DNA from: DATAEE01 sp036257535
GTDB taxonomy: Bacteria; Acidobacteriota; Vicinamibacteria; Vicinamibacterales; 2-12-FULL-66-21
Direction of reading: 5' to 3'
Assembly: GCA_036257535.1 (NCBI GenBank)
Contig: DATAFJ010000187.1
Location: 1-42,245 of the forward strand
DNA length: 42,245 bases
The notes below the pieces were generated by a model that was not told the origin of the DNA, made no database searches, and saw nothing but the letters and a program-made list of their open reading frames with translations. This document shows, piece after piece, positions 1 to 8,588 of the stretch. Made by a program: the position numbers and the translations under genes. Numbering within the stretch: position 1 is the stretch's first letter; the number at the start of each line of letters is the position of its first letter.

Positions 1-972
1 GTACGCCGCGGTCTGGCTCATGGCGGCGCGATGCGCAGCCGGATGCGCCACGCAGACGATCCCGCTGTCGTACGGCACGTTCAGCCACTTGTGCCCGTCT
101 GTCGTCCACGAATCCGCGAGCTCGACGCCGGCGACGAGATAACGGAGCGGCGCCGCGGCCGCGGCCCAGAGCCCGAACGCCCCGTCGACGTGCAGCCACG
201 CGCCGTGCGCCCGCGTCAGGCCTGCGATCTCGGTCATCGGATCGAACGCGCCGGTGTTCACGTTCCCCGCCTGCGCGCATACGATCGTCGGGCCGTCGCA
301 CTCTTTCAGGACTCGCGCGAGGTCGTCCGCGCGCATTCGGCCCTGCGCGTCCGCTTCCACCCTCCGAATCGTTTCCGATCCAAGCCCGACCATCCGGCTC
401 GCCGCGCCGATCGACGCGTGCGCTTCTCTGCCCGCGACGACGTGCACGACCGGCGCACCCTGGAGTCCACGGGCCTCGACGTCCCAGCCGGCGCGGCGAA
501 GGACCTCGTGGCGGGCGGATGCAAGCGCTGTCACGTTGGCCGTGTGCGCGCCCGTGACAAAGCCGACGCTCGAGCTCTTCGGGAGTCCGAGCAGGTTGAG
601 CAGCCACGCCGCGGCCGTGTCCTCGACGGAAGCCATCGCCGGGGACATCACGTTCAGTGCGACGTTCTGGTCCCACGCCGACACGAGCCAGTCAACGGCC
701 ACGGAAACCGGGATGCTGCCGCCGGTGACGAAGCCGAAGTACCTCGGGCCCGCGCTCGCCACGAGCCCCGGCTCGACGTTCGACGCAAGGTCTTGAATGA
801 CCGCTGCCGGATCCTGCGGTTCGTCCGGGAGCGCACCCCCGAGCGCCGCCGCGAGCGCCGCGTGATCCGCCCGCGCGTTGACGGGACGCTCGGGCAACGT
901 CTCGAGAAATCGACTGGCGAGGTCGTAGGCGAGCTTGAGGGGTCTGACCCCCTTACTGGGTGATTCTTCCAT
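1..972 (-). CDS. Group II PLP-dependent decarboxylase (aromatic-amino-acid decarboxylase-like), C-terminus off the left edge
   Basis: Reading the minus strand from ATG at 970-972 gives 324 uninterrupted codons to the window edge. The product has the pyridoxal-phosphate core of group II amino-acid decarboxylases: FVTGAHTANVTAL (phosphate loop), HVDGAFG (Asp that pairs with the pyridine nitrogen) and TDGHKWLNVPYDSG, whose Lys295 should form the Schiff base. The family decarboxylates aromatic amino acids or glutamate, or cleaves C-S bonds; the substrate cannot be told from this part. The start overlaps the last 20 nt of the upstream lipoprotein gene, so the two are probably co-transcribed. The first 12 codons contain a GGGGTCAGACCCC palindrome and are unlike the family; recognisable homology starts at LAYDLASRFL, so the extreme N-terminus may have been rewritten by a repeat. 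Confidence 0.85.
   Translation of the reverse strand, partial: MEESPSKGVRPLKLAYDLASRFLETLPERPVNARADHAALAAALGGALPDEPQDPAAVIQDLASNVEPGLVASAGPRYFGFVTGGSIPVSVAVDWLVSAWDQNVALNVMSPAMASVEDTAAAWLLNLLGLPKSSSVGFVTGAHTANVTALASARHEVLRRAGWDVEARGLQGAPVVHVVAGREAHASIGAASRMVGLGSETIRRVEADAQGRMRADDLARVLKECDGPTIVCAQAGNVNTGAFDPMTEIAGLTRAHGAWLHVDGAFGLWAAAAAPLRYLVAGVELADSWTTDGHKWLNVPYDSGIVCVAHPAAHRAAMSQTAAY
939..951. repeat. 13-nt palindrome GGGGTCTGACCCC
   Basis: GGGGTC-T-GACCCC is a perfect 6-bp inverted repeat around one base. It lies 1 nt past the TAA of the lipoprotein gene (953-955) and inside the first codons of the decarboxylase, where it is read as part of KGVRPL. I see no second copy in the window, so its status as a dispersed repeat is inference. 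Confidence 0.5.
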
Positions 973-1402
973 CCTGCGACACGGTGAACGCGTATCCGGG
1001 TTCCTGGCCGGACCCGGGCGTCAGCGTGTTGTGCGCGAGCGCGACGTCGTTGGCGAACACGTCGCGCAGCACGGCGCCCGTCGGGTTCACGTCGCACCAG
1101 TTGCGATCGTTGATTCGGAAGGAGAGCTGCGTCCCGATCGGCACGTCGTTCAGCGTGATCTCGTACCGGGACGGCGGCACGGCCTGCAGCGCGAACACCT
1201 GGAACTCCCGCCAGCTCGGATGAATATGCGTGAGGCCGACGCCGTTCACGCAGGCTTGTGCAGACGCCGGCAAGTCGGTTCGAGCGGCGGTCGCTCCCAC
1301 GTAGACGAACCGCACCGTCGTCATCGTCGCGTTGCCCGGCCCCATCGGACTATCCGAATCGCACGCCGCCAGTCCCACGGGCACCATGAGCACCTTGAGC
1401 AC
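953..1402 (-). CDS. Small putative lipoprotein, function unknown
   Basis: The 149-residue product starts MLKVLMVPVGLAAC, a short hydrophobic leader ending in the lipobox LAAC, so a lipidated mature protein beginning at Cys14 (CDSDSPMG) is likely. The GTG start at 1400-1402 lies 1 nt past the lpd stop; the next Met (residue 6) would leave too short a leader. The mature part is polar and rich in alternating hydrophobic stretches (VRFVYVGA, YEITLNDVPIGTQLSFRI), consistent with a beta-sandwich, and has two Cys (ACVNG, WCDVN) that could form a disulphide. I do not recognise the family. Position behind the pyruvate dehydrogenase genes looks like passive co-transcription. Confidence 0.65.
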   Translation of the reverse strand: MLKVLMVPVGLAACDSDSPMGPGNATMTTVRFVYVGATAARTDLPASAQACVNGVGLTHIHPSWREFQVFALQAVPPSRYEITLNDVPIGTQLSFRINDRNWCDVNPTGAVLRDVFANDVALAHNTLTPGSGQEPGYAFTVSQDGRITQ

Positions 1403-1403
1403 C

Positions 1404-2804
1404 TTATTTGCGCCTGGGCTTGTATACGTGCGTCGAGTGCCCGTAGAAGACTTCAGCCGCTTCCATGAGCGTCTCCGAGAGCGTCGGGTGCGGGTGGATG
1501 CTCATCGCGAGATCCGAAGCGGTCGCCCCCATTTCGACGGCCACGACTCCCTCCGCGATCAGCTCGCCGGCGCCCACACCCACCAGGCCCACGCCGAGCA
1601 CGCGCTCCGTCTTGGGGTCGATGAGCAGCTTGGTCAGCCCTTCCGGCCGATCGAGCGTCATCGCGCGTCCGAGCGCCGCCCACGGGAATTTCGCGACCTC
1701 GACCGTGATCCCGCGCGCTGCCGCTTCCGTCTCGGTCAGGCCGCACCATGCGATCTCGGGATCGGTGAAGACCACGGCCGGAATCGCGTACGGCTCGAAC
1801 GCAGCCTTCTTGCCCGCGATCGCGTCGACGGCGACCCGCGCCTCGTGCGACGCCTTGTGCGCGAGCATCGGCTCGCCGATGACGTCCCCGATCGCGTAGA
1901 GGTTGGGCACCGCCGTCCGGCGCGCAGCGTCGACTTCTATGAACCCTCGATCCGTTATCTTGACGCCGGTCTTGTCCAGCCCCGGAACCTGCGAGTTCGG
2001 TCGCCGGCCGACCGAGATGAGCACGCGATCGTATTCCGCTTCCGCCTTGCCGTTTTTTCCTTCGAGCGTTACGCGAACGGACTTCCCGGTGTCGGCGGCC
2101 GACACCACTTTCGTTTCAAGCAGCACGGCCTTGCAGATCGATTCCATCCGCTTTGCGAGAACGGCGGCCAGATCTCGATCGGCGCCGGGCAGAAGCCCGG
2201 CAGTCATCTCGACGACGGTCACTTCGGATCCGAGCGCCGCGTACACGCTCCCGAGCTCGAGGCCGATGTAGCCGCCACCGACGACAAGCAGCCGTTTCGG
2301 GACGTCGGGAACCTCGAGCGCCGCCGTCGAGTCCATCACGCGAGGACTGTCGGTCGGAAAGCCTCCCGGGATCGCTGGCCGCGACCCGGTCGCCACGATC
2401 GCGTGCTCGAACGAGAGCTGCTCGGACGCGATCTCAAGCGTGCGTGCATCTTTGAACCCGGCGCGGCCCTGGATGTAGCGGACCTTCCGGTACTTTGCCA
2501 CCTGACCCAGGCCGCTCGTCATCTTCGAGACGACCGCGTTCTTCCAGCTCCGCAGCTTGTCGAGGTTGATTTTCGGCCGGCCGAACTCGAGGCCCCACGC
2601 GGCGGCCTCCTTCGCATCGATCGCGACCTTTGCAGCGTGCAGCAGCGCCTTCGACGGGATGCAGCCGCGATACAGACAAACGCCGCCGGGATTGGGATCG
2701 GCGTCGATCAACGCGACCTGAAAGCCGAGATCGGCGGCGTAGAAAGCGGCGGCGTACCCGCCCGGCCCCGCACCTATGACCGCGATTTGCGTGGAGGACG
2801 TCAC
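1404..2804 (-). CDS. lpdA: Dihydrolipoyl dehydrogenase (E3 of pyruvate dehydrogenase)
   Basis: This 466-residue flavoprotein reoxidises the lipoyl group of E2 with NAD+. Visible are the FAD Rossmann motif GAGPGGYAAAF (from residue 11), the redox disulphide GGVCLYRGCIPSKA (Cys43/Cys48), the NAD Rossmann motif VVGGGYIGLELGSVYAALG, the second FAD motif YAIGDVIG and the C-terminal HPHPTLSE with the His439-Glu444 base pair. The GTG at 2802-2804 is preferred over the ORF opening 42 nt upstream, because it overlaps the E2 stop as GTGA (4-nt overlap) and puts the FAD motif at the usual distance from the N-terminus. Third gene of aceE-E2-lpd. Confidence 0.95.
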   Translation of the reverse strand: MTSSTQIAVIGAGPGGYAAAFYAADLGFQVALIDADPNPGGVCLYRGCIPSKALLHAAKVAIDAKEAAAWGLEFGRPKINLDKLRSWKNAVVSKMTSGLGQVAKYRKVRYIQGRAGFKDARTLEIASEQLSFEHAIVATGSRPAIPGGFPTDSPRVMDSTAALEVPDVPKRLLVVGGGYIGLELGSVYAALGSEVTVVEMTAGLLPGADRDLAAVLAKRMESICKAVLLETKVVSAADTGKSVRVTLEGKNGKAEAEYDRVLISVGRRPNSQVPGLDKTGVKITDRGFIEVDAARRTAVPNLYAIGDVIGEPMLAHKASHEARVAVDAIAGKKAAFEPYAIPAVVFTDPEIAWCGLTETEAAARGITVEVAKFPWAALGRAMTLDRPEGLTKLLIDPKTERVLGVGLVGVGAGELIAEGVVAVEMGATASDLAMSIHPHPTLSETLMEAAEVFYGHSTHVYKPRRK

Positions 2805-4174
2805 AGGAAGATCGTCAGCGGGCTCTCCATCGCCTCCGCGATCCATCGGAGAAAGCGCGCGGCATCCGCGCCGTCGATCGCGCGGTGATCGTAAGACAGC
2901 GACAGCGGAAGGAGCAGCCGCGGCTCGAACTGGCCGTTCCCGTACACAGGCTCCATCGACGCTCGTGACAGACCGAGGATTGCAACCTGCGGCGGATTGA
3001 TGATCGGCGTGAAGGCCGTTCCACCGATGCCGCCGAGGTTCGTGATCGTGAACGAGCCGCCCTCCATCTCCTCAAGCGTCAGCTTGCGCGCGCGCGCCTT
3101 CTCGGAGAGCTGGGCGACTTCAGCCGCGATTTCCGTGATCGTCTTGCGATCGGCGTCGCGGATCACCGGCACGAGCAGCCCGCGCTCGGTATCGACGGCG
3201 ATGCCGACGTGCACGTAGCGCTTGAAGAGGATCTCTTCGTTCGGCAGATCGAGCGACGTGTTGAACTGCGGGAACCGGCGCAGGGCTTCGGCGGCGATCC
3301 TGGCCGCAATCGCCGTGACGGTCAGCTTTCCGCCCGCCTTCTCCACGCGCGGCCCGTACTGTTTCCTGAGCTCCTCGAGCGCCGTGATGTCCGCGCGATC
3401 GTGCTGTGTGACGTGAGGCGCTTCCCACGCGATCGTCAGGTGCTGCGCGGTCTTGCGGCGAACGCTGCTCATCGGCCGGCGTTCGACCTCACCCCATTTT
3501 TCCATCGACGCCACACCCGGTGCGGCGGGCGGGGCGCCGCCGCCACGCGCCTGCGGGGTGGCCGCGCGCGCACCAGCGCCGCTCGATCGCACGAACGCCT
3601 TTACGTCTTCCGGTCCGACGCGCCCGCCCGGGCCGGATCCCTGGACGCTGCCGATATCCACGCCGAGCTCGCGCGCGAGACGACGGACCGATGGCGCGGC
3701 GGCGACCGGCGCCTCCGATGATTCCTGCGCTTGTGGTTCGGGTGCCTGAGGCTGGCGTGACGCACGCATCTCCAGCACCGTGGCCGGCCGTTTCGCGCTC
3801 TCGGCCGCGGCGGGCCGCGATGGCTCCGCCTCCTCGTCCGACTCCGGGTTCGCCTGCTCGACCGCCGGCTGCGGCTCCGGCTTTCGCTTTTCGGCGGGCT
3901 GCGCCGCGGGTTCAGCCTTCTTCTCGTCGGTCGCGGATTCGCCGCCGTCGACCGTCAAGATCGCCTGGCCGACTTTTACCTTGTCGCCCGCCTTGACCTT
4001 GACCGCCGAGACCCGCCCGCTGACGCTGGATGGAACTTCTATTGTGGCTTTGTCGGTCTCGAGCTCGAGAACCGGCTGGTCCTTGTCGATCGTGTCACCC
4101 TGCTTGACGAGGACGCGAACGACGTCGCCGGCGGTGACGTTTTCTCCTAGTTCGGGAAGCGTGAACTCTGCCAT
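2801..4174 (-). CDS. aceF: Dihydrolipoyllysine acetyltransferase (E2 of pyruvate dehydrogenase)
   Basis: The 457-residue E2 takes the acetyl group from E1 onto its lipoyl arm and passes it to CoA. Order of parts: one lipoyl domain (residues 1-77, lipoyl Lys42 in ETDKATIEV), a long Ala/Pro/Glu-rich linker (about 78-155), a peripheral-subunit-binding domain (VRRLARELGVDIGSVQGSG, then GRVGPEDV), a second linker, and the catalytic acyltransferase domain ending with YDHRAIDGADAARF, which carries the conserved His and Asp. There is a single lipoyl domain, against three in E. coli AceF. It starts 13 nt after aceE stops and overlaps lpd by 4 nt. Because the E1 next door is AceE-type, the substrate is pyruvate rather than 2-oxoglutarate. 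Confidence 0.94.
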   Translation of the reverse strand: MAEFTLPELGENVTAGDVVRVLVKQGDTIDKDQPVLELETDKATIEVPSSVSGRVSAVKVKAGDKVKVGQAILTVDGGESATDEKKAEPAAQPAEKRKPEPQPAVEQANPESDEEAEPSRPAAAESAKRPATVLEMRASRQPQAPEPQAQESSEAPVAAAPSVRRLARELGVDIGSVQGSGPGGRVGPEDVKAFVRSSGAGARAATPQARGGGAPPAAPGVASMEKWGEVERRPMSSVRRKTAQHLTIAWEAPHVTQHDRADITALEELRKQYGPRVEKAGGKLTVTAIAARIAAEALRRFPQFNTSLDLPNEEILFKRYVHVGIAVDTERGLLVPVIRDADRKTITEIAAEVAQLSEKARARKLTLEEMEGGSFTITNLGGIGGTAFTPIINPPQVAILGLSRASMEPVYGNGQFEPRLLLPLSLSYDHRAIDGADAARFLRWIAEAMESPLTIFL

Positions 4175-4187
4175 TCAGTGTGAGCAC

Positions 4188-6863
4188 CTAAGAAGTTGCC
4201 GGATTGAGTTTCTCGGGGTTGATGTCGAGGTCCTTGACGGCTTGCGCCGCGACATTCTTGTCGATCTGTCCGTCGCGCGCGAGCGACACGAGCGTGGCGA
4301 GCGTCACGAACCGCGCATCGACCTCGAAGAAGTCCCGCAGCGACTGCCGATCCTCGCTGCGGCCGAACCCGTCGGTGCCCAGCGAGAAGACCGGCCGTCC
4401 AATCCAGCGCGAGAGCGAGTCCGGCAGCACCTTGAGATAGTCGGACGCGGCAATGACGACGCCCGGAGCGCCGGCGAGACAGGACGTGACATAGGGTGTT
4501 CGCGGCGTCTCGAGCGGGTGCAGCATGTTCCAGCGCTCCGCGGCGTACGCGTCGCGCGCGAGCTGACTGTAGCTCGTCACGCTCCACACATCAGCCGCAA
4601 CGCCGTACTTCTCGGCGAGCATCTTCTGTGCGGCGATCACCTCGTTGAGGATCGCACCGCTCCCGAGCAGCTGCGCCTGTGCCTTCTTCCCGTTTGGCGC
4701 GGCGCTGAACCGGTACATCCCCTTCAGGATGCCGTCGCGCGCGCCCTCGGGCATGGGCGGCATCTCGTACTGCTCGTTCATGACGGTCAGGTAGTAGAAG
4801 ATGCTCTCGCCATCGCGGTACATCCGCTTGATGCCGTCCTGAATGATGACCGCTATCTCATAGGCGTACGCGGGGTCGTAGGAGAGGCAGTTCGGCACCG
4901 GCCACGCCAGGACGTGGCTCTGGCCGTCCTGATGCTGCAGCCCCTCGCCCGCCAGGGTCGTCCGTCCCGCCGTACCGCCGAGCAGGAATCCGCGCGTCCG
5001 CTGATCGGCAGCCGCCCAGATCAGATCGCCGATGCGCTGAAAGCCGAACATTGAATAGTAGATGAAGAACGGAATCGTGTTGATGCCGTACGTCGCGTAC
5101 GCGGTTCCCGCCGCGATGAACGAAGACATCGACCCAGCCTCGGTGATGCCCTCTTCGAGGATCTGGCCGTCCTTGGCCTCCTTGTAATAAAGGAGGGTAT
5201 CCATGTCGACCGGCTCGTACATCTGTCCGACGTGGGAGTAGATGCCGACGGCGCGGAAGAGCGACTCCATGCCGAAGGTGCGCGCCTCGTCCGGCACGAT
5301 CGGGACGATGAGATCGCCGATCTCCTTGTCGCGGAGCAGCTTCGACAACATCCGCACGAACACCATTGTCGTCGAGGCCTTCCGGCCTTCCGTGCCCTTA
5401 TAGAACTCTTCGAAGATCGGCTCCAGCGGCGTACGCAACGGCTCCACGCGGACGGACCGTGACGGGACGGACCCGCCGAGCGCCCTGCGCCGCTCGCGGA
5501 GGTACTGCATCTCCGGCGCGTCGTCAGACGGGCGGTAGAACGGCGCTTCCGCAATCTTCTCGTCGGAGATCGGAATGCCGAAGCGTGATCGGAACGATCG
5601 CAGATCGTCTTCGTTGAGCTTCTTCTGCTGGTGGGTGATGTTCTTGCCTTCGCCCGCTTCGCCGAGCCCGTAGCCCTTGATCGTCCGCGCGAGGATGACG
5701 GTCGGCGCCCCCTTGTGCTCGACGGCAGCTTTGTAGGCGTTGTAGACCTTGACCGGATCGTGGCCGCCGAGGCGCATCCTGGTGAGCTGATCGTCGGAGA
5801 GGTGCTTCACCATGTCGAGCAGCCGCGGATCGCCGCCCCAGAAGTGCTGGCGGACGTACGCGCCCGACTCGACGGCGTACTTCTGATACTGGCCGTCGAC
5901 GATCTCGGCCATGCGGCGGACCAGCAGGCCGTCCTTGTCTTTCGCCAGCAGCGGATCCCAGTCGCTGCCCCAGAGGACCTTGATGACGTTCCAGCCGGCG
6001 CCGCGGAACGCCGCCTCGAGCTCCTGCACGATCTGACCGTTGCCGCGAACCGGACCATCAAGCCGCTGGAGGTTGCAGTTGATGACGAAGATCAGGTTGT
6101 CGAGCTTTTCACGCGGCGCGAGCGTGATCGCGCCGAGCGCCTCCGGCTCGTCGGTTTCGCCGTCGCCGAGAAACGCCCAGATCTTGGTGTCTGATGGCTT
6201 CTTGAGGCCGCGATCCTCGAGGTAGCGCTGAAAACGCGCCTGATAGATCGCCATGATGGGGCCGAGGCCCATCGACACCGTCGGGAACTCCCAGAAGTCC
6301 GGCATCAGCCAGGGGTGCGGATACGAGGACAGCCCGCCGCCCGGCTTCAGCTCCCGGCGGAAGTTCTCGAGCTTCTCCTGCGAGATGCGCCCTTCGAGGA
6401 ACGCCCGCGCGTAGATACCGGGGGACGCGTGCCCCTGGAAGTAAATGATGTCCCCGTCGCTGTCCTTGCTTTTGCCTCTGAAGAAGTGATTGAAGCCGAC
6501 CTCGTACAGAGTGGCCGCAGAGGCATACGTGGAGATGTGGCCGCCAATGCCCTCGGAGATTCGGTTGGCGCGGATCACCATCGCCAGCGCGTTCCATCGG
6601 ATCAGGCTCTTGATCCGGCGCTCGATCTCCTGGCTGCCCGGGAGCGGCTCGTGCTCGTCGGCCGGGATGGTGTTGACGTACGGAGTAACGGCCGAAAACG
6701 GCGTCCGCACACCCGACTGCCGCGCGCGGTGGCGCAGCGCGTCGAGCAGGCGAACGACGCGATCGCGGTCGCCGTGCTGGAGGACGTAGTCGAGCGAATC
6801 GAGCCACTCGCGCGTCTCGACACGTTCGAGCTCGGCGGCGTCTTTAGGGGCTGTTTGTTTCAT
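4188..6863 (-). CDS. aceE: Pyruvate dehydrogenase E1 component, homodimeric type
   Basis: The 891-residue thiamine-diphosphate enzyme decarboxylates pyruvate and acetylates the E2 lipoyl arm. Its length matches E. coli AceE (about 887). The ThDP/Mg motif is GDGETDEPEALG (residues 233-244) with the closing NCN at 262-264. Other AceE hallmarks are GGHISTYASAATLYEVGFNHFF, cut here as GGHISTYASAATLY plus EVGFNHFF, and LLGGTAGRTTLAGEGLQHQD in the pyrimidine-binding half. ATG 6861-6863 has AGGGG about 7 nt upstream. A -10-like TACAAT at 6875-6880 lies just before it, so the operon may have its own promoter besides read-through from the dioxygenase gene 23 nt upstream. Confidence 0.96.
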   Translation of the reverse strand: MKQTAPKDAAELERVETREWLDSLDYVLQHGDRDRVVRLLDALRHRARQSGVRTPFSAVTPYVNTIPADEHEPLPGSQEIERRIKSLIRWNALAMVIRANRISEGIGGHISTYASAATLYEVGFNHFFRGKSKDSDGDIIYFQGHASPGIYARAFLEGRISQEKLENFRRELKPGGGLSSYPHPWLMPDFWEFPTVSMGLGPIMAIYQARFQRYLEDRGLKKPSDTKIWAFLGDGETDEPEALGAITLAPREKLDNLIFVINCNLQRLDGPVRGNGQIVQELEAAFRGAGWNVIKVLWGSDWDPLLAKDKDGLLVRRMAEIVDGQYQKYAVESGAYVRQHFWGGDPRLLDMVKHLSDDQLTRMRLGGHDPVKVYNAYKAAVEHKGAPTVILARTIKGYGLGEAGEGKNITHQQKKLNEDDLRSFRSRFGIPISDEKIAEAPFYRPSDDAPEMQYLRERRRALGGSVPSRSVRVEPLRTPLEPIFEEFYKGTEGRKASTTMVFVRMLSKLLRDKEIGDLIVPIVPDEARTFGMESLFRAVGIYSHVGQMYEPVDMDTLLYYKEAKDGQILEEGITEAGSMSSFIAAGTAYATYGINTIPFFIYYSMFGFQRIGDLIWAAADQRTRGFLLGGTAGRTTLAGEGLQHQDGQSHVLAWPVPNCLSYDPAYAYEIAVIIQDGIKRMYRDGESIFYYLTVMNEQYEMPPMPEGARDGILKGMYRFSAAPNGKKAQAQLLGSGAILNEVIAAQKMLAEKYGVAADVWSVTSYSQLARDAYAAERWNMLHPLETPRTPYVTSCLAGAPGVVIAASDYLKVLPDSLSRWIGRPVFSLGTDGFGRSEDRQSLRDFFEVDARFVTLATLVSLARDGQIDKNVAAQAVKDLDINPEKLNPATS

Positions 6864-6886
6864 GGCAACCCCTAATTGTATCGCGA

Positions 6887-7507
6887 CTAGGGCTCTTCCC
6901 CGTTACGGTACCAACCGTCGACGAGCCGGTTGCGCTCGGCCGTCGCAGGGTCGAGCCGGATGTCACGGCTGCACAAAATGACGCCGCCGGCATCCTTCGT
7001 CATCGACATCACGAACGCAAACCGCGAATCGAGCTCCCGGCTCCTGGCTGCTTCTCCCGCGGTCTCATACGGATCGGCTTCGAAGAGAAAGCTGTCGATC
7101 CAGTGCTCCGGAACATCCGGTCCGGCGAGGTGGACGTGTATGTGACGGGGATTGCGCGTTCCGGGGTAGTGGCCCGGCCAGATCGTGCGGATCTCGTACC
7201 GGCCGCTCGCATCCGTCACGAGTGAGCCGCGAAGCCTGGCGTCGCGTGGATTGCTGATCGGACGCGTGTAATACCCCTCCGCATCCGTGTGATAGACGCT
7301 CAGCTTCATGTTGGCGAGCGGCGTCCGGCCGTCGGCGCCGACGATGGTTCCTGAGACGATGAGAGGCTGCCCCGGCTCGTTCGCCGGCGGAATCGTTATG
7401 CTTTTGCCGCGCGAGGCCGCCGCCGGCTCCGCCGCGACGAGCTCCGGCAGTGCAACCGCGAGGGCCGGGAGCGATCCAACGAACTGGCGTCTGCTGAGGT
7501 TCTGCAT
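6887..7507 (-). CDS. Tat-exported intradiol dioxygenase-like protein
   Basis: The 206-residue product opens with a Tat signal (SRRQFVG at residues 5-11, then a hydrophobic stretch to about Ala30). The rest resembles the catalytic half of protocatechuate 3,4-dioxygenases: a Tyr pair in DAEGYYTRP (79/80), YEIRTIWPGHYPG with Tyr114, and HIHVH with His122 and His124, which together would give the two-Tyr two-His ferric site. It is shorter than typical PcaH and has no PcaG partner nearby, so it belongs with the solitary secreted intradiol-type proteins whose substrate is often unknown. A good ribosome site (GGGGAGGG) precedes ATG 7505-7507. The stop is 23 nt from aceE. Confidence 0.8.
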   Translation of the reverse strand: MQNLSRRQFVGSLPALAVALPELVAAEPAAASRGKSITIPPANEPGQPLIVSGTIVGADGRTPLANMKLSVYHTDAEGYYTRPISNPRDARLRGSLVTDASGRYEIRTIWPGHYPGTRNPRHIHVHLAGPDVPEHWIDSFLFEADPYETAGEAARSRELDSRFAFVMSMTKDAGGVILCSRDIRLDPATAERNRLVDGWYRNGEEP

Positions 7508-7527
7508 GTGCCCTCCCCGACAGTAAA

Positions 7528-7540
7528 GACGACAGTCGTC
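7528..7540. promoter_or_regulatory. Perfect palindrome upstream of the dioxygenase gene, possible operator
   Basis: GACGAC-A-GTCGTC is a perfect 6-bp inverted repeat 21 nt before the dioxygenase start, in the 70-nt gap between two minus-strand genes. It could be an operator, but there is no regulator gene beside it and chance is not excluded. Confidence 0.25.
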
Positions 7541-7577
7541 GCACGATCGTTAACCCGGGACGAAATGTGGGACGAGA

Positions 7578-8588
7578 TCACGATCTGAAAATGCGCGCGA
7601 GCGTCGCCGCGTCGATGTTGCCGCCGCTCATGACGCAGACGACGGACTTGCCCCGAATCCGGTCTGCGATCTTCCGTGCCGCCGCAATCGAAGCCGCGCC
7701 CGCACCCTCCGCGAGGTTGTGCGTCGTCGACAGGGCGAGCCTGACGCCGGCGGCCAACTCGTCCTCATCGAGCGTCACGATGTCGTCGAGCGAGCGCGCC
7801 AGGATCCCGAACGGCAGATCGAACGTCACCCGCGTCGCCATGCCTTCCGCGAACGTATCGGCGCGCTCACCTGTCACGCGCGTCCGGCCGCGCCACGATC
7901 GGGCGAAGGCGTCGGCACGGGCCGCCTGCACGCCGATGATCTTCGTCGACAGGCCAAGCGCGTCGCGCACGGTCACGAGGCCGGAGGCGCCGCTCCCGCC
8001 TCCGATCGGCACGAACACGAAGTCGGCCCGCGGTACCGCTTCGAAGATCTCGAGCGCGTACGTCGCGACGCCGGCGATGAGCAGCGGCTCGTTCGCCGAG
8101 TGTACGTACCTCCGCCCCTCCAGCTGGGCGATGCGCTCGACCTCCTCGCGTGCCTCGTCGAAGTCGCGTCCATGCTCGACGACGTCGGCTCGCATCGCGC
8201 GCATGGCGGCATTCTTTTCAGGGTTGTTGCCGCGCGGGACGTACACCGCGCACGCGACACCCTCGCGCTGACAGGCGAATGCGATCGACTGTCCGTGGTT
8301 GCCCGTGCTCGCGGTGATGACACCTCGACGCCGCTCGTCGGCCGTCAGCGACGCGATCAGATTCAGGCCGCCGCGGACCTTGAACGCGCACGTGGGGTTG
8401 TGGTTTTCGTGCTTGACGAGGACGTCGCAGGCCAGCGCATCGGCGAGGAGCGGGTGGCGCAGCAGCGCCGTCGGTTTGATCACGGGCGCGATGCGCGCCC
8501 GCGCCGTGTAAACGTCAGCGAGGCCGGGACGTCGATCCGTTTCGGACGACCCGTGCGGCGACCCCTGGACGATCGGTAATGAGGCCAT
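7578..8588 (-). CDS. Threonine/serine dehydratase-like PLP enzyme
   Basis: The 336-residue protein is a fold-type II PLP enzyme related to catabolic threonine ammonia-lyase and serine racemase/dehydratase. Signs: KHENHNPTCAFKVRGG with Schiff-base Lys70, STGNHGQSIAFA (substrate and PLP contacts), and the phosphate-binding loop PIGGGSGASG. There is no C-terminal ACT domain, which argues against the isoleucine-feedback-inhibited biosynthetic IlvA. The loop GGGSG departs from the usual GGGGL. ATG 8586-8588 with GGGGG just upstream is the chosen start (TTG 8589 is possible); it overlaps the 3' end of the phosphodiesterase gene by 74 nt, so the two are co-transcribed. The exact substrate is not predictable. 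Confidence 0.82.
   Translation of the reverse strand: MASLPIVQGSPHGSSETDRRPGLADVYTARARIAPVIKPTALLRHPLLADALACDVLVKHENHNPTCAFKVRGGLNLIASLTADERRRGVITASTGNHGQSIAFACQREGVACAVYVPRGNNPEKNAAMRAMRADVVEHGRDFDEAREEVERIAQLEGRRYVHSANEPLLIAGVATYALEIFEAVPRADFVFVPIGGGSGASGLVTVRDALGLSTKIIGVQAARADAFARSWRGRTRVTGERADTFAEGMATRVTFDLPFGILARSLDDIVTLDEDELAAGVRLALSTTHNLAEGAGAASIAAARKIADRIRGKSVVCVMSGGNIDAATLARIFRS

Noticed and set aside
31..963. Plus-strand open frame of 310 codons opposite the decarboxylase
   Set aside because: It is Arg-rich antisense text typical of GC-rich shadow frames; the minus strand carries clear PLP-enzyme motifs.
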